Positions 8,758 through 18,432 are shown, counted from the stretch's first letter. The stretch: 64,000 bases of DNA from Ketobacter alkanivorans (GCF_002863865.1 NZ_CP022684.1:2447501-2511500); one strand, 5' to 3'. The notes: generated from the sequence alone by a model not told the origin. Translations and numbers: made by a program.

Positions 8758-9336
8758 ATGAGCACCGAACAAACCTTGCTACAACGTTGCGATCACAAGT
8801 GCGAACTCTGTTCCGCCGACACCGCCTTGGCAGTCTTTGATGTACCACCGGATGCCGATGGCAGCGCCGATCGTTGCGTCATGATCTGCGACACCTGCCG
8901 CCAGCAGATCCAGCAACCAGACAGCATTGACCCCAGCCACTGGCGCAGCCTGGGTGACAGTATGTGGAATCCAACCCCAGCCGTTCAGGTCATGGCCTGG
9001 CGTCAACTGAAAACCCTGTCGGACAAAGGGGAAGTGTGGGCTCAGGAACTGCTGGATATGCTGTATCTGGAAGAGGATGTACAAACCTGGGCAGCCGCCG
9101 GCATCACCGAATCAGACGATCGCGCACCTACATTGGACAGCAACGGCACCCCCTTGCAAGCTGGCGATACGGTTACCATCATCAAAGATCTGGATGTAAA
9201 AGGCGCTAATTTTACGGCGAAACGGGGCACCGCCGTACGCAATATTTCCCTGACCGATAACCCAGAGCACATCGAAGGCCGGGTCAACGGTCAACGTATT
9301 GTATTGCTGAGCTGCTACCTGAAAAAATCCAGCTAG
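8758..9336 (+). CDS. PhnA/YjdM-domain zinc-ribbon protein
   Basis: A protein of 192 residues with an N-terminal four-cysteine zinc ribbon (CELC near residue 16 and CDTC near residue 44), a middle helical linker, and a C-terminal PhnA/YjdM domain (about 125-190: DSNGTPLQAGDTVTIIKDL to LLSCYLKKS). E. coli YjdM, formerly PhnA, is about 111 residues, so this is the long version with an additional segment. In spite of the old name, no phosphonate role is proven. It overlaps the convergent oxygenase gene by four bases: the palindrome CTAG serves as stop codon on both strands. Confidence 0.85.
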   Translation: MSTEQTLLQRCDHKCELCSADTALAVFDVPPDADGSADRCVMICDTCRQQIQQPDSIDPSHWRSLGDSMWNPTPAVQVMAWRQLKTLSDKGEVWAQELLDMLYLEEDVQTWAAAGITESDDRAPTLDSNGTPLQAGDTVTIIKDLDVKGANFTAKRGTAVRNISLTDNPEHIEGRVNGQRIVLLSCYLKKSS

Positions 9337-9983
9337 ATCGCCACACCACTGCTCACCCGAAACCAGCCTGCGATACTGTAGCGGCTGGTAACGGCGGGCA
9401 GCACTTCATGGGGAAACTCTTCGCTCATAAAAAACACCGTGGTTCCCATGGTCGGCAATACTCGTCGCAGCTGCGCCCCGGATTCATCATACAGCACCAG
9501 CTCTCCGCCCCAGTCCGACTGCCATACAGGGTTCAGGTATGTCACGCTGGTGACTACACGATTGCGCTGACCTTTAAGGGCATCCACATGGGTGCGATAG
9601 AAATCACCGGCATCGTAACGGGCATAATGGGCTTCAAATTCCTGTAGGCCAAGATACAGGCTGCGGTTCAATTGCTGCCTGATCTGATCCATACGCGCCA
9701 GGTATTCTGCCTGCAACGGCGATTGTCCTGACAACCAACGGGTTTTGTCGCGGCGAACACGGCTATTACGCTGCTGATCATCGGCTCGACCGATACTGGC
9801 TGGCGTCAGATCATTGCGATCCGATACCTCCTCATACAATTCCTGAATCAAGCGCGGGCTGAACACCTGCTCCGTGATCATCCAGCCGCATTGGGCAAGC
9901 GCATCCGGCAACGCTTCCGTCAACACAACATCAACAGGCTGCAACAACTCAACAGGTGTTACGGGTGTTTCATGGTACTGCAT
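9333..9983 (-). CDS. 2OG-Fe(II) oxygenase (prolyl 4-hydroxylase-like)
   Basis: A 216-residue iron- and 2-oxoglutarate-dependent oxygenase of the prolyl-4-hydroxylase superfamily. The iron ligands are seen as HVDA (His and Asp, about residues 130-132) and the distal His in FPHEVLP, and the 2OG-binding Arg in SRYSIAGWFR near the C-terminus. The central strand SVTYLNPVW-DWGGELVLYD is characteristic. Bacterial relatives hydroxylate a protein side chain, such as a prolyl or ribosomal residue; the substrate here is unknown. Its stop codon is shared, on the opposite strand, with that of the PhnA-like gene. Confidence 0.88.
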   Translation of the reverse strand: MQYHETPVTPVELLQPVDVVLTEALPDALAQCGWMITEQVFSPRLIQELYEEVSDRNDLTPASIGRADDQQRNSRVRRDKTRWLSGQSPLQAEYLARMDQIRQQLNRSLYLGLQEFEAHYARYDAGDFYRTHVDALKGQRNRVVTSVTYLNPVWQSDWGGELVLYDESGAQLRRVLPTMGTTVFFMSEEFPHEVLPAVTSRYSIAGWFRVSSGVAI

Positions 9984-10077
9984 GTGAACTCGCCGATATG
10001 ACAGGGGGGTGACGTTGTCCCACAGTCACATCGACAAATACAGCAAAGGATTTTGTTAGTCACATATACGGATACCG

Positions 10078-11571
10078 TCAGAGCAGCGGACTATCCAACG
10101 GCGGCGCAATGAACAGCTCAATGCCCCCCGGCTGACCACCGTCGCAGCTCAGATGTAAGCCGCGTCGCCGACACTGGGGCGCTACCCAGACCGCATCGGC
10201 ACCAGAAGCGTCCACAGGTAATAGCTCAATCTGAAACCCCTGCTCCCACCATTGGGGCGGTATAAACAGCTCGGTTGCTCCACGTTCTGGTTGATGTTGC
10301 CAGTGATAATACAAACCTTCTGCACTGAGCCGAAACGAAACCGGCACCCCTGAGGTGGCCGCCGGGTATGGCCGCACAGCAAAGTTATCCCGCAACGTTA
10401 GATTGTCTGCGCCAGCAGCTTGGTACCCGGTAATACTGAGGTCTTCGTGATTCCAGCCATCTTTAGTGTCGGGATGCCAGTTGGGGGTGTAGTTCCAATG
10501 AGCGCTGGAAGCCAGCCTGTCATCCAGCCAATCATAGATCTGATCAATATAAGCCGAGCCACCACGGGTACCGGCCGGGGCACCAAATTCACCCAGCATC
10601 ATAGGTACATCCCACGCCTCGGCCTGCCGCCACATCACATTCAAGGGCCCAACGGAGCTGTTCCCCAACCACCATTTCAGCGTAATCATAATGGGATCGT
10701 AATAGTGCGGCGCGTAAGCAAAGTTATCCAGCCCCGGCCGGGGAATCCGATTGGGGATCAGGCCGGATGACAAAAAAGCGTGGGGTGGCACAAACAGCAT
10801 GGCCGACGGATCCTGCTTACGAATAACCCGCCCTGCATCTTCATACAACGACAGCAGTTCCGAATAGGTGCCCCAGGGCTCATTAATCACATCGTAGCCA
10901 ATCACATTGCTGTGCTGCGCCATGCGGTTGGCCACCCGCTCCACCATGGCCAGAAAACGGCTGCGAGCGCCTTCGCTATCCCGGTGAAAGTGATGCCAGG
11001 CACGATGATGGCCCCAGTCAAACAGCATGCGGGTACCCCAGGATTCGCAGGATTGATCATTACGGGGTTCCCGCAGACGAATCGAGGAATGCACTGCCCA
11101 GGCCGGAAAGCCCTCTCCACACCCGCCAGTGCTAAAGCGGGAAAAGGCATCCTGATGAAAATCCACAATCACGTACAAGCCGCGTTCGGCAGCCCAGGCC
11201 GTTACCTGCTCATAGTACTGCAGATACGCCTCCTCGTATTCACAAGGTAACGGCTCAAAGGCCTCCCAGGTGAACAACAGCCGCAACGTGTTCAACCCCC
11301 ACTGGGGCAACGGATCCAGTTGGCTGGCATCGGTCACACCGATAAAAGGTGGTACCTTGGAATCGCCGGACACATTAATGCCCCGCAGAATCACCACCCG
11401 GCCCTGACTGTCCACAAACGTCTGACCCTGAACCTGCACTTCAGACAAGCGCGTCGACGCTGCCGGCTGCGGGGGCTCGCACTGTGCCGCCCATACAGAC
11501 CCCGACCCAACCAACGCAACAAAACCGAACAGGGCCGAAAACACCGATGCCGATCGATACCATCTACTCAT
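10078..11571 (-). CDS. Secreted GH5 glycoside hydrolase (endoglycoceramidase-like)
   Basis: A secreted protein of about 497 residues with a signal peptide (residues 1 to about 28, ending VWA). The catalytic TIM barrel belongs to glycoside hydrolase family 5: VILRGINVSGD, LRLLFTWEAFEP, YVIVDFHQDAFSRF, the acid/base in DVINEPWGTY and the nucleophile in MMLGEFGAP. The FHQD and WEAFEP blocks are those of endoglycoceramidases rather than cellulases, and a beta-type C-terminal domain (about 400-497) agrees. It would release glycans from glycolipids outside the cell. The ATG at 11571 has AGAGG six bases upstream; a TATAAT box lies at 11590-11595 on this strand. It is divergent from the yehS gene. 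Confidence 0.88.
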   Translation of the reverse strand: MSRWYRSASVFSALFGFVALVGSGSVWAAQCEPPQPAASTRLSEVQVQGQTFVDSQGRVVILRGINVSGDSKVPPFIGVTDASQLDPLPQWGLNTLRLLFTWEAFEPLPCEYEEAYLQYYEQVTAWAAERGLYVIVDFHQDAFSRFSTGGCGEGFPAWAVHSSIRLREPRNDQSCESWGTRMLFDWGHHRAWHHFHRDSEGARSRFLAMVERVANRMAQHSNVIGYDVINEPWGTYSELLSLYEDAGRVIRKQDPSAMLFVPPHAFLSSGLIPNRIPRPGLDNFAYAPHYYDPIMITLKWWLGNSSVGPLNVMWRQAEAWDVPMMLGEFGAPAGTRGGSAYIDQIYDWLDDRLASSAHWNYTPNWHPDTKDGWNHEDLSITGYQAAGADNLTLRDNFAVRPYPAATSGVPVSFRLSAEGLYYHWQHQPERGATELFIPPQWWEQGFQIELLPVDASGADAVWVAPQCRRRGLHLSCDGGQPGGIELFIAPPLDSPLL

Positions 11572-11766
11572 AACCAACCTCTTGTTTTAATTATATTTTT
11601 ATTGTCAGAGGTTTGGACAGCGCTGCCAGAAACAAGCACCAAACAGAACCATAGTGCCAGATCAAATAATAAAGTACAGCCCCATTTGCACTCGCCATGG
11701 TGTGGATCATTTACTTTAGACAGACAGACTTGTAACCTCGCCCCCCTGAATCACAGGAATCCCCAT

Positions 11767-12234
11767 ATGAACCACAACGAATTAATACGTAACCTGCGCA
11801 AAGCGCTGGCCGTGAATGAAAACGGTTTAGCGGAGATCTATGCCCTGAGCGGCCAGACCATGAGCCCGGAAGATCTGAAAAGTCGCCTGAAGCAGGAAAA
11901 CGAGCCGGGGTTTGTTGCCTGTGAAGAATCCGTGGCCGCCACCCTGCTGGAAGCCATGATCCTACACCTGCGAGGTGCCAAAGAAGGTGCCGAGCCACCC
12001 ACACCGCAGGTGCCTCTGAGCAACAATCGCACCCTGAAGAAACTGCGCATCGCCTACGATCTGAAAGACGAAGATATGCACGCCATATTTGCGACAGAAG
12101 GTGAAGAGCTGGGGAAACAGGAACTTAAATCCCTGTTCCGCAAAGAAGGTAACAAAAACTATCTGCCTTGCTCGGACAAACTACTGCGCACGTTTTTGAA
12201 AGGCCTGATAAAGCGCGCACGATCTAGCGACTGA
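11767..12234 (+). CDS. yehS: DUF1456 (YehS family) protein
   Basis: A small cytoplasmic protein of 155 residues made of two similar DUF1456 modules, each beginning with a helix of the type NxxLxxLRxA (LIRNLRKALAVNE near residue 5 and TLKKLRIAYDLKD near 83) and containing an L-shaped ELKSLFRKE/DLKSRLKQE segment. This repeat architecture and length match E. coli YehS. The function is unknown. The start ATG 11767 has AGGA eight bases upstream; earlier starts in this frame lie inside the divergent GH5 gene. It is convergent with the AraC gene, with a gap of only 11 bases. Confidence 0.88.
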   Translation: MNHNELIRNLRKALAVNENGLAEIYALSGQTMSPEDLKSRLKQENEPGFVACEESVAATLLEAMILHLRGAKEGAEPPTPQVPLSNNRTLKKLRIAYDLKDEDMHAIFATEGEELGKQELKSLFRKEGNKNYLPCSDKLLRTFLKGLIKRARSSD

Positions 12235-12245
12235 TTAAACCCGCA

Positions 12246-13073
12246 CTAGTTAAAACATCGTACGCGCCTGAATTTACGCGGGTTATTACGCTCGGACAAA
12301 CTGATCCCGAACATATCCGAATACACCCGATAGAAATGGGATACATCATGGAATCCCAACTCATGGGACGCGGCAGTAACGGTGTAATCCCGCTGCGTGA
12401 TCAGGTTCAGTGCCCGCCACAGGGCAGCCTGCCTGGCATACTGGGACACAGTACAGCCTGTCGTTTCTTTAAACAGATGCCGAAAACGGTCCGGGGACAG
12501 ATTCACTGCTTTCGACAGCACATCCAGACAAATGCTCGCCAACGGCAGCTCTTCGATGATATTAAGTGCCTTGATAATACGAGGATCATACTCCAAGGGT
12601 GAAAGCTGGGTGCCCGTCACCAAAAACACCGCCGACTGCATAATCTCCACCAACTCATCACAACCAAGGGAGCCATCCTGTCCGCCAATCAGCCGCGGGA
12701 TCAAAGCGCTGAACTGATCAACATCCAGCTCTTTAACCGGGCTGCCTCCCAGGAACTGATCAAGCGCCTCGAACTCCGCCATGACCGGAGAGAAATCCAA
12801 AATAGCCACATGAGCGTCCGGCCCGGAGATATTACATAGCCCGGCATCGGGCCCCACCAGCAGAGCCTCGCCCGCAAGGACACCGCCACCCTCGAATTCC
12901 AGCGTGACCGGCTTTTTACAGCCAATCACTAAACGAATGGATCGGCGTTTGTGAGTTTTATCACCAGGCCCGATCTCGAGGCTGGGCGCCAACAGTAATA
13001 TGCTGCGGGAGCGGTAATAAACCACGCCTTCGAATTCAGTGTCACCTTGAGCTTTGATGCTGGGTATGGCCAT
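12246..13073 (-). CDS. AraC-family transcription regulator
   Basis: A regulator of about 275 residues. The C-terminal ~100 residues have the two helix-turn-helix units of the AraC family (first: SICLDVLSKAVNLSPDRFRH; second: TAASHELGFHDVSHFYRVYS) with the usual family signature. The N-terminal part (about 10-160) is beta-rich and would be the effector or dimerisation domain, but I cannot assign it to a known binding fold. The start may be ATG 13073 or GTG 13100; neither has a convincing ribosome site. It is divergent from the lipoprotein gene at 13250, with about 180 bases between, and could control it. Confidence 0.88.
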   Translation of the reverse strand: MAIPSIKAQGDTEFEGVVYYRSRSILLLAPSLEIGPGDKTHKRRSIRLVIGCKKPVTLEFEGGGVLAGEALLVGPDAGLCNISGPDAHVAILDFSPVMAEFEALDQFLGGSPVKELDVDQFSALIPRLIGGQDGSLGCDELVEIMQSAVFLVTGTQLSPLEYDPRIIKALNIIEELPLASICLDVLSKAVNLSPDRFRHLFKETTGCTVSQYARQAALWRALNLITQRDYTVTAASHELGFHDVSHFYRVYSDMFGISLSERNNPRKFRRVRCFN

Positions 13074-13249
13074 AACGTTCTTATTAGTATTGGTGGTCAC
13101 AGGTGTAATCGTGATCTAATACCATACTAAAATTCTGCATCGATGCGAATGTAAACCCTACGTAGAAGACGGTTTTCAATGCAGCTTAGCCGATTGATAC
13201 AATAATTTGGCCGCAAGCAAACCCTACCAACCCCATAACGGATGTGACT

Positions 13250-13906
13250 ATGATCCTGCGAAGCACCTTTCTCGCCCTGCTGTTTATACTGACGGCCTGC
13301 TCCACCACCAAAATGAATGACACCTGGCAAGAACCCGCATTCCACGGTAAAGACATGAAAAAAGTACTGGTGGTTGCCGTGGCATCCAACACCACCAATC
13401 GCTTCCTGTTCGAAACCGGCTTCATCGGAGCCCTGGCTGAAAAAGGCATCAACGCCACCGCCAGCTTCACCACTCTGGGGGATGAACTTCCCACCAAAGA
13501 AAGCGTAGAAGCCCATTTAAAAACAAGCGATTACGATCACATCATTGTCACCGCCCTAGGCCGGGTGGACATTGAGAAAGACTACGTGCCTGAGCGAGTG
13601 CGAACCTATTACACCGGCGCCTATTACCCCCATTGGAGCGGTTACTGGGGCCCCAGCGCTGGCGTGGCAGTGGGTACTGGCGGCGTGGGCTTGAGCACCG
13701 GCTACTACGGCGGTGGCTCCGTCACCACCATGACCCGCGAAGCCTACACTGACACCCAAACCAACGTCATCCTTACTACCTCGATTTACGATACCAAAAC
13801 CGAGCAACTGGCCTGGGTAGGCCGCAGCACCACATTCCAGGTCGGCTCGGTATCGGATATGGCCGACAGCCTGGCCCGACAAATGATTCGAAAAATCAAA
13901 AACTAA
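13250..13906 (+). CDS. Lipoprotein of unknown function
   Basis: A lipoprotein of 218 residues with lipobox LTAC (Cys17), followed by a mixed alpha/beta body. The first half has the form KKVLVVAVASNTTNRFLFE, like DUF4136 and related lipoproteins; the middle (about residues 118-158) is rich in Gly and Tyr, with runs such as YYTGAYYPHWSGYWGP, probably a flexible surface loop. The C-terminal part returns to a regular fold with an amphipathic helix. The function is unknown. ATG 13250 is chosen over GTG 13244 because GGAT stands at proper distance. A nine-base-pair hairpin follows at 13944. Confidence 0.75.
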   Translation: MILRSTFLALLFILTACSTTKMNDTWQEPAFHGKDMKKVLVVAVASNTTNRFLFETGFIGALAEKGINATASFTTLGDELPTKESVEAHLKTSDYDHIIVTALGRVDIEKDYVPERVRTYYTGAYYPHWSGYWGPSAGVAVGTGGVGLSTGYYGGGSVTTMTREAYTDTQTNVILTTSIYDTKTEQLAWVGRSTTFQVGSVSDMADSLARQMIRKIKN

Positions 13907-13943
13907 AGTCGAATAGTTCACGGCGGCGCCATTTGTTATATCT

Positions 13944-13971
13944 TTAAGGGCAACAATAAAAATGCCCTTAA
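13944..13971 (+). other. Perfect nine-base-pair hairpin before crbS
   Basis: TTAAGGGCA pairs perfectly with TGCCCTTAA across a ten-base A-rich loop. It lies 38 bases after the lipoprotein stop and 16 bases before the crbS start. There is no T-run after it, so it is a poor terminator; it could be an RNA structure that limits read-through or affects crbS translation. Confidence 0.55.
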
Positions 13972-13986
13972 TAAAAAGGCGTCCCC

Positions 13987-16900
13987 ATGTTCTCAGTCTG
14001 GACCCTGGCCGGTTTCGCGCTGGCCTACACCTGCTTACTGTTTGGCATTGCCTGGTATGGTGATCGCCGCTCGGCACTGTCCCAACAGGCCCTCGGTAGC
14101 CCCTGGCTGTACAGCCTTACCCTGGCGGTGTATTGCACCTCCTGGACCTTCTTCGGTGCAGTCGGGCAGGCCGCCAATTTTGGCTGGGATTTCCTGCCCA
14201 TCTATATCGGCCCCATGCTGGTGTTCATCATCGGCACCCCGATGCTGTTCAAAATCATCGCCATCAGCAAACAGCAGGGCATCACCTCCATCGCCGATTT
14301 TCTAGCCTCGCGCTACGGCAAGTCCCAACCTCTGGCCATACTGATCACACTGGTCGCCATTGCCGGCACTATCCCCTACATTACGTTGCAGTTAAAAGCC
14401 GTGACCATGGCGTTCGACAGCCTTACCCCAGGCATCAATACCGATTGGCCTTTGCAAGGCGACAGCCCCATTAACAGTGCCCTGGCGGTGGCCCTGCTGA
14501 TGGCGATGTTCGCCGTGTTATTCGGCACCCGTCATATCGATGCCAACGAGCACCAAAACGGGCTGATGCTGGCCATTGGCTTTGAAAGCATCGTGAAGTT
14601 ATTGGCGTTTGTGATTGTGGGCGGCTTTGTAGTGTGGTGGGTGTTTGATGGCATTGATGACCTGTTGGTACAGGTAGAACAAAACGCCGTGCTGCGGGAA
14701 CGCTTTTCTGCCGACTTTTTTGACCAGGGATTCTTTACCCAAACCCTGCTGGCTATGGCTGCCATTATCTGCCTGCCACGGCAGTTCCATACCACCGTTG
14801 TAGAAAACCGCCGCAGCCACGACCTCAACAAAGCTCGTTGGATATTTCCTGCCTACCTGCTGCTGTTCACCCTGTTTGTCGTGCCCATTGCCATGGCAGG
14901 CTTGCTGTATCTGCCAGAGCAGAGCACCCAGGCCGACCGCTACATTCTCACTCTGCCCATTCACTTCGATCAGCCCGGTTTAGCTCTGCTGAGTTTTCTG
15001 GGAGGTGTGTCCGCCGCCACCGGCATGGTGATCGTATCTAGCGTTGCCCTCAGCATCATGGTGTGTAACGAACTGGTAATCCCCATCTATCTGAACCGAG
15101 CCCGCCGCGCCGGGGAACTCCCACGCCAAATCACCCCGCTGGTGCGCAAAATACGCCGCATCTCTATTTTCGTGATCCTGCTACTGGCCTACCTGCTGAA
15201 CGATGTGTTTGCTCAATTTGGTGCCCTCGCCAGCATTGGCTTACTTTCCTTTGCGGCTGTCATCCAGTTTGCCCCGGTATTGGTTGGCGGCCTGTACTGG
15301 AAACAGGGCCACAAGCGTGGCGCAGCCCTGGGCATCCTGTCGGGCTTTTTGGTATGGCTTTATTGTCTTTTGTTGCCAGTGGTACTGCCTGCCCCGTGGG
15401 TTGAGTTTCTACAAACAAAAGGCTTGCTTGGCTTCGGCATACTGCGCCCCTACGCCCTGTTCGGGTTGGAAGGACTCGATCCATTAAGTCACGGCGTGTT
15501 CTGGAGCCTGGCTGTGAATATTTTCTGCTACGTATACTTTTCCAAAACCGCCCATCACGCGACCATTGATCGCAATCAGGCCATTCTATTTGTGGATGTG
15601 CCCACCCATTACGAAAGCCTGCTGGGGCGCTACCATGCCGCACACATTCGCGTTCAAAACCTGCAAGACATCGCGACGCGCTGCCTGGGCCCACACAGCA
15701 GCGAACTGGCTTTTGCCCAATACGCGGCCACCCATCAGATCGACCTGGATCCAACCCTGCCCGCCACCGTAGATTTATTTCGCTTTACCGAAAAAATGCT
15801 GGCACGAGTGATGGGGGCAAGTTCTGCACGGGTACTGTTAGGCTCAATGCTAAGCCGCCACAACGACAAAAGTGCAGATGCCGTGGCCATGATTGACGAA
15901 GCCGCCGAACTGATCCAATTCAATCACCAGCTGCTGCAAACCACGATCGAAACTATCTCCCATGGTATTTGCGTGGTGGACAAACATCTCAACATTGTCG
16001 CCTGGAACCGAACCTACATTGAACTGTTTGAATATCCTGATGGGTTGATCCAACTGGGTCGCCCGATTGCCGACGTATACCGCTACAATGCCCGCCGTGA
16101 CTTTTACCCGGGCGATAACGAAAACGAAAGTGAATACGACCAGGTACAACGCCGAGTCAATTTACTCAAGCAGGGCGGCCCGCATCGATTTGAACGAGAG
16201 CTGCCTAACGGCCTGCACATAGAGGTCCGGGGCAACCCCATGCCTGGCGGTGGATTTGTTACCACATTCCTCGACATCACCGAAAGCAAAATGGATGAAC
16301 GTGCATTACGTCAAATGAATGAAAGCCTTGAGATGATGGTAAAAGATCGCACTCAGGCCCTATCCGAACTGAACGAAGCCCTGCACAAAGCCAACGAAGG
16401 CAAAACCCGGTTTCTGGCAGCAGCAGGTCACGACCTCATGCAACCGTTAAATGCTGCACACCTCTTCACCTCATCATTGCAACAGCGTCTGCAACTGAAG
16501 AACAACAACCTGCAGTGCGAAGAGGAATTGGAAATACTGCATCACATTGATAACTCCCTGCATGTAGCTGAACATCTGATTAATACCCTGCTGGACATCA
16601 GCCGCCTGGATACCGGAACCATTAAGCCCAAACCAACCCCCTTTAATCTGCACTCCCTGCTCACCAGCCTGGCTTCGGAGTTCAATGTTATTGCCGCAGA
16701 AAAAGGCCTCCAACTAAAGTGGATGGACTGCAACATCTGGGTACGCAGTGACGACAAACTATTACGGCGTATTTTACAAAACCTGCTGCTAAATGCCGTG
16801 CGCTACACGCCTTCTGGCCGCATTCTGCTGGGCTGTCGCCGTCGACCCGGGTATGTGGACATTCAAATTTGGGATACCGGTGTTGGCATCCCCGCCGATC

Positions 16901-17508
16901 ACATAGATCTGATCTTCAAAGAGTTTCATCGCATACGCCACAAAAACAATGATGGCACATTGGACAGCAAAGGGCTGGGGTTAGGGTTAGCCATCGCGCA
17001 ACGCATCAGCCAACTGTTGGATCACCCGCTTTCTGTCCGATCTATCGTTGGCAAAGGCACTGTGTTTTCCATTCGCGTGCCCACCGCACCCGCCACTCAC
17101 TCACAGCCACCTGCTGTGCAAACACCGGCCCAATTCAACCCGAACGGCCTGAAGATACTCTGTGTCGATAACGAGCCCATGATCCTTAACGGAATCGACA
17201 CCTTGCTCAGGCAATGGCGATGCGACAGCTCTTTGGCATCCTCCCTGAAAACAGCACTGCAGCAAGCCAGCACCCTGACCCAAACGCCCGATGCCGTACT
17301 GGTGGATTATCAACTGGATGATGAAACCGGCTTTGATGTCATCGATGCTCTGGATGAATACTGGGAGGACGTAGTGCCTGCCATACTGATGACAGCCGAT
17401 CACTCCGATGCGGTTCGCAAAAAAGCCAAGGAGAGAGGTTACTATTTTTTACAGAAACCAATAACACCAGAAGCATTACAGGCTGCTTTAGAATCAGTGT
17501 TAAAGTGA
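13987..17508 (+). CDS. crbS: CrbS-like SSS transporter/hybrid histidine kinase
   Basis: A protein of 1173 residues that joins a transporter to a kinase. The first ~500 residues are a sodium:solute symporter domain with about 13 membrane spans (SWTFFGAVGQAANFGWDF is typical). A STAC-type linker (about 515-640), a PAS domain (about 650-760), a coiled coil, HisKA with phospho-acceptor His815 (AAGHDLMQPLNAA), the ATPase domain (DTGVGIP and GLGLGLAIA) and a C-terminal receiver with Asp1107 (VLVDYQLDD) follow. This order is that of CrbS (Vibrio) and MxtR (Pseudomonas), which with CrbR/ErdR switches on acs for acetate use. Here acs and crbR follow on the other strand, but an SDR/hydrolase pair separates them. 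The transporter part probably senses acetate or a related substrate. Confidence 0.92.
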   Translation: MFSVWTLAGFALAYTCLLFGIAWYGDRRSALSQQALGSPWLYSLTLAVYCTSWTFFGAVGQAANFGWDFLPIYIGPMLVFIIGTPMLFKIIAISKQQGITSIADFLASRYGKSQPLAILITLVAIAGTIPYITLQLKAVTMAFDSLTPGINTDWPLQGDSPINSALAVALLMAMFAVLFGTRHIDANEHQNGLMLAIGFESIVKLLAFVIVGGFVVWWVFDGIDDLLVQVEQNAVLRERFSADFFDQGFFTQTLLAMAAIICLPRQFHTTVVENRRSHDLNKARWIFPAYLLLFTLFVVPIAMAGLLYLPEQSTQADRYILTLPIHFDQPGLALLSFLGGVSAATGMVIVSSVALSIMVCNELVIPIYLNRARRAGELPRQITPLVRKIRRISIFVILLLAYLLNDVFAQFGALASIGLLSFAAVIQFAPVLVGGLYWKQGHKRGAALGILSGFLVWLYCLLLPVVLPAPWVEFLQTKGLLGFGILRPYALFGLEGLDPLSHGVFWSLAVNIFCYVYFSKTAHHATIDRNQAILFVDVPTHYESLLGRYHAAHIRVQNLQDIATRCLGPHSSELAFAQYAATHQIDLDPTLPATVDLFRFTEKMLARVMGASSARVLLGSMLSRHNDKSADAVAMIDEAAELIQFNHQLLQTTIETISHGICVVDKHLNIVAWNRTYIELFEYPDGLIQLGRPIADVYRYNARRDFYPGDNENESEYDQVQRRVNLLKQGGPHRFERELPNGLHIEVRGNPMPGGGFVTTFLDITESKMDERALRQMNESLEMMVKDRTQALSELNEALHKANEGKTRFLAAAGHDLMQPLNAAHLFTSSLQQRLQLKNNNLQCEEELEILHHIDNSLHVAEHLINTLLDISRLDTGTIKPKPTPFNLHSLLTSLASEFNVIAAEKGLQLKWMDCNIWVRSDDKLLRRILQNLLLNAVRYTPSGRILLGCRRRPGYVDIQIWDTGVGIPADHIDLIFKEFHRIRHKNNDGTLDSKGLGLGLAIAQRISQLLDHPLSVRSIVGKGTVFSIRVPTAPATHSQPPAVQTPAQFNPNGLKILCVDNEPMILNGIDTLLRQWRCDSSLASSLKTALQQASTLTQTPDAVLVDYQLDDETGFDVIDALDEYWEDVVPAILMTADHSDAVRKKAKERGYYFLQKPITPEALQAALESVLK

Positions 17509-17561
17509 AGGCCCATAAAGCAGATACCAGGCGGACAGCACCCTACAACCCATGTCAAATC

Positions 17562-17590
17562 TTTACGAGCCTTGAGAAAATATATATAGT
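17562..17590 (+). promoter_or_regulatory. Sigma-70-type promoter of the SDR/hydrolase pair
   Basis: TTTACG (17562-17567) and TATAGT (17585-17590) are separated by 17 bases. The start would lie near 17597, about 30 bases before the SDR start codon. It shows that the two genes after crbS can be transcribed independently. Confidence 0.5.
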
Positions 17591-17627
17591 GTTTACCCTT
17601 CCGTGCACGTCCATTTTGGAGTGACTC

Positions 17628-18419
17628 ATGAACACAAGCGTAGCTTTGATTACAGGTGCGTCATCAGGCATTGGATCTGATATTGCGACAGTTTTAGCAG
17701 AACAAAAATACAACCTCATTTTGGTCGCCAGACGCGAATCACGTTTAAAAAGCCTCTCTGAAAGTTTAATCAACAAACACGGCATACAATGTCATTTTAT
17801 TCCCTGCGATTTAGCTAATACCCATGATCTGGATTCACTTATGGATAATGCTTTTTCTTGGGCTGAAAAGAATAAATTAGTATTGAATACGCTTGTTAAT
17901 AATGCTGGCAATGGATACTGGGGCGAATTCCATGCGCAGCCAATTGAAAACAATCAGCTCACCATTAACTTAAACATAACCGTTCCCACACAGTTATGTC
18001 ACCAGTTTATCCAAAAGCGACTGGATCAAGATTCTTCATCTTGGATACTGAATGTTTCATCGTTGTCGGCAATTTTACCGGCCCCTAGATTTGCTGTGTA
18101 TTCCGGCTCAAAAGGCTATTTGAGGAACTTCAGTGAGGTCCTTTCCTACGAACTACGCAACTCCAAAATATCAGTAACCTGCTCGTGCCCTGGCGGTGTC
18201 CTAACTGAATTTATGGATCACTCGGGCCAAACGGTAAAGCGCAATACTGGCATGATGACTTCCCGCGATGTTGCTGAACAAATGGTGCATGCAATGTTTA
18301 AAGGCATCACGCTGCATGTCCCAGGCACATTCAACAAACTGGCACGTCTTACCAGGGTATTTCCAAGTTCTATTCGCTCCCTGATTGTCGCACAAAGCAT
18401 GAATGTATCCGTTGAATAA
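17628..18419 (+). CDS. Short-chain dehydrogenase/reductase
   Basis: An NAD(P)-dependent oxidoreductase of 263 residues in the classical SDR group. The cofactor motif TGASSGIG (about 10-17), NNAG (about 89-92), the catalytic Ser (SSLSAILP near 143) and YSGSK (Tyr near 157, Lys near 161) are intact. After the cofactor strand come VARRESRL residues, suggesting NADP preference. The downstream CPGGVLTEF segment is as in DltE/SadH-like SDRs. RBS GGAG lies eight bases before the ATG. It is followed by a lipase-like hydrolase gene after 13 bases, so the two form a pair. The DNA here is visibly more AT-rich than crbS or acs around it, consistent with later insertion. Confidence 0.9.
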   Translation: MNTSVALITGASSGIGSDIATVLAEQKYNLILVARRESRLKSLSESLINKHGIQCHFIPCDLANTHDLDSLMDNAFSWAEKNKLVLNTLVNNAGNGYWGEFHAQPIENNQLTINLNITVPTQLCHQFIQKRLDQDSSSWILNVSSLSAILPAPRFAVYSGSKGYLRNFSEVLSYELRNSKISVTCSCPGGVLTEFMDHSGQTVKRNTGMMTSRDVAEQMVHAMFKGITLHVPGTFNKLARLTRVFPSSIRSLIVAQSMNVSVE

Positions 18420-18432
18420 CGGGGGGCTAAAA

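Noticed and set aside
11320..11766. N-terminal extension of the YehS frame
   Set aside because: It runs into the divergent GH5 gene, and YehS starts at 11767 with a ribosome site and the normal family length.
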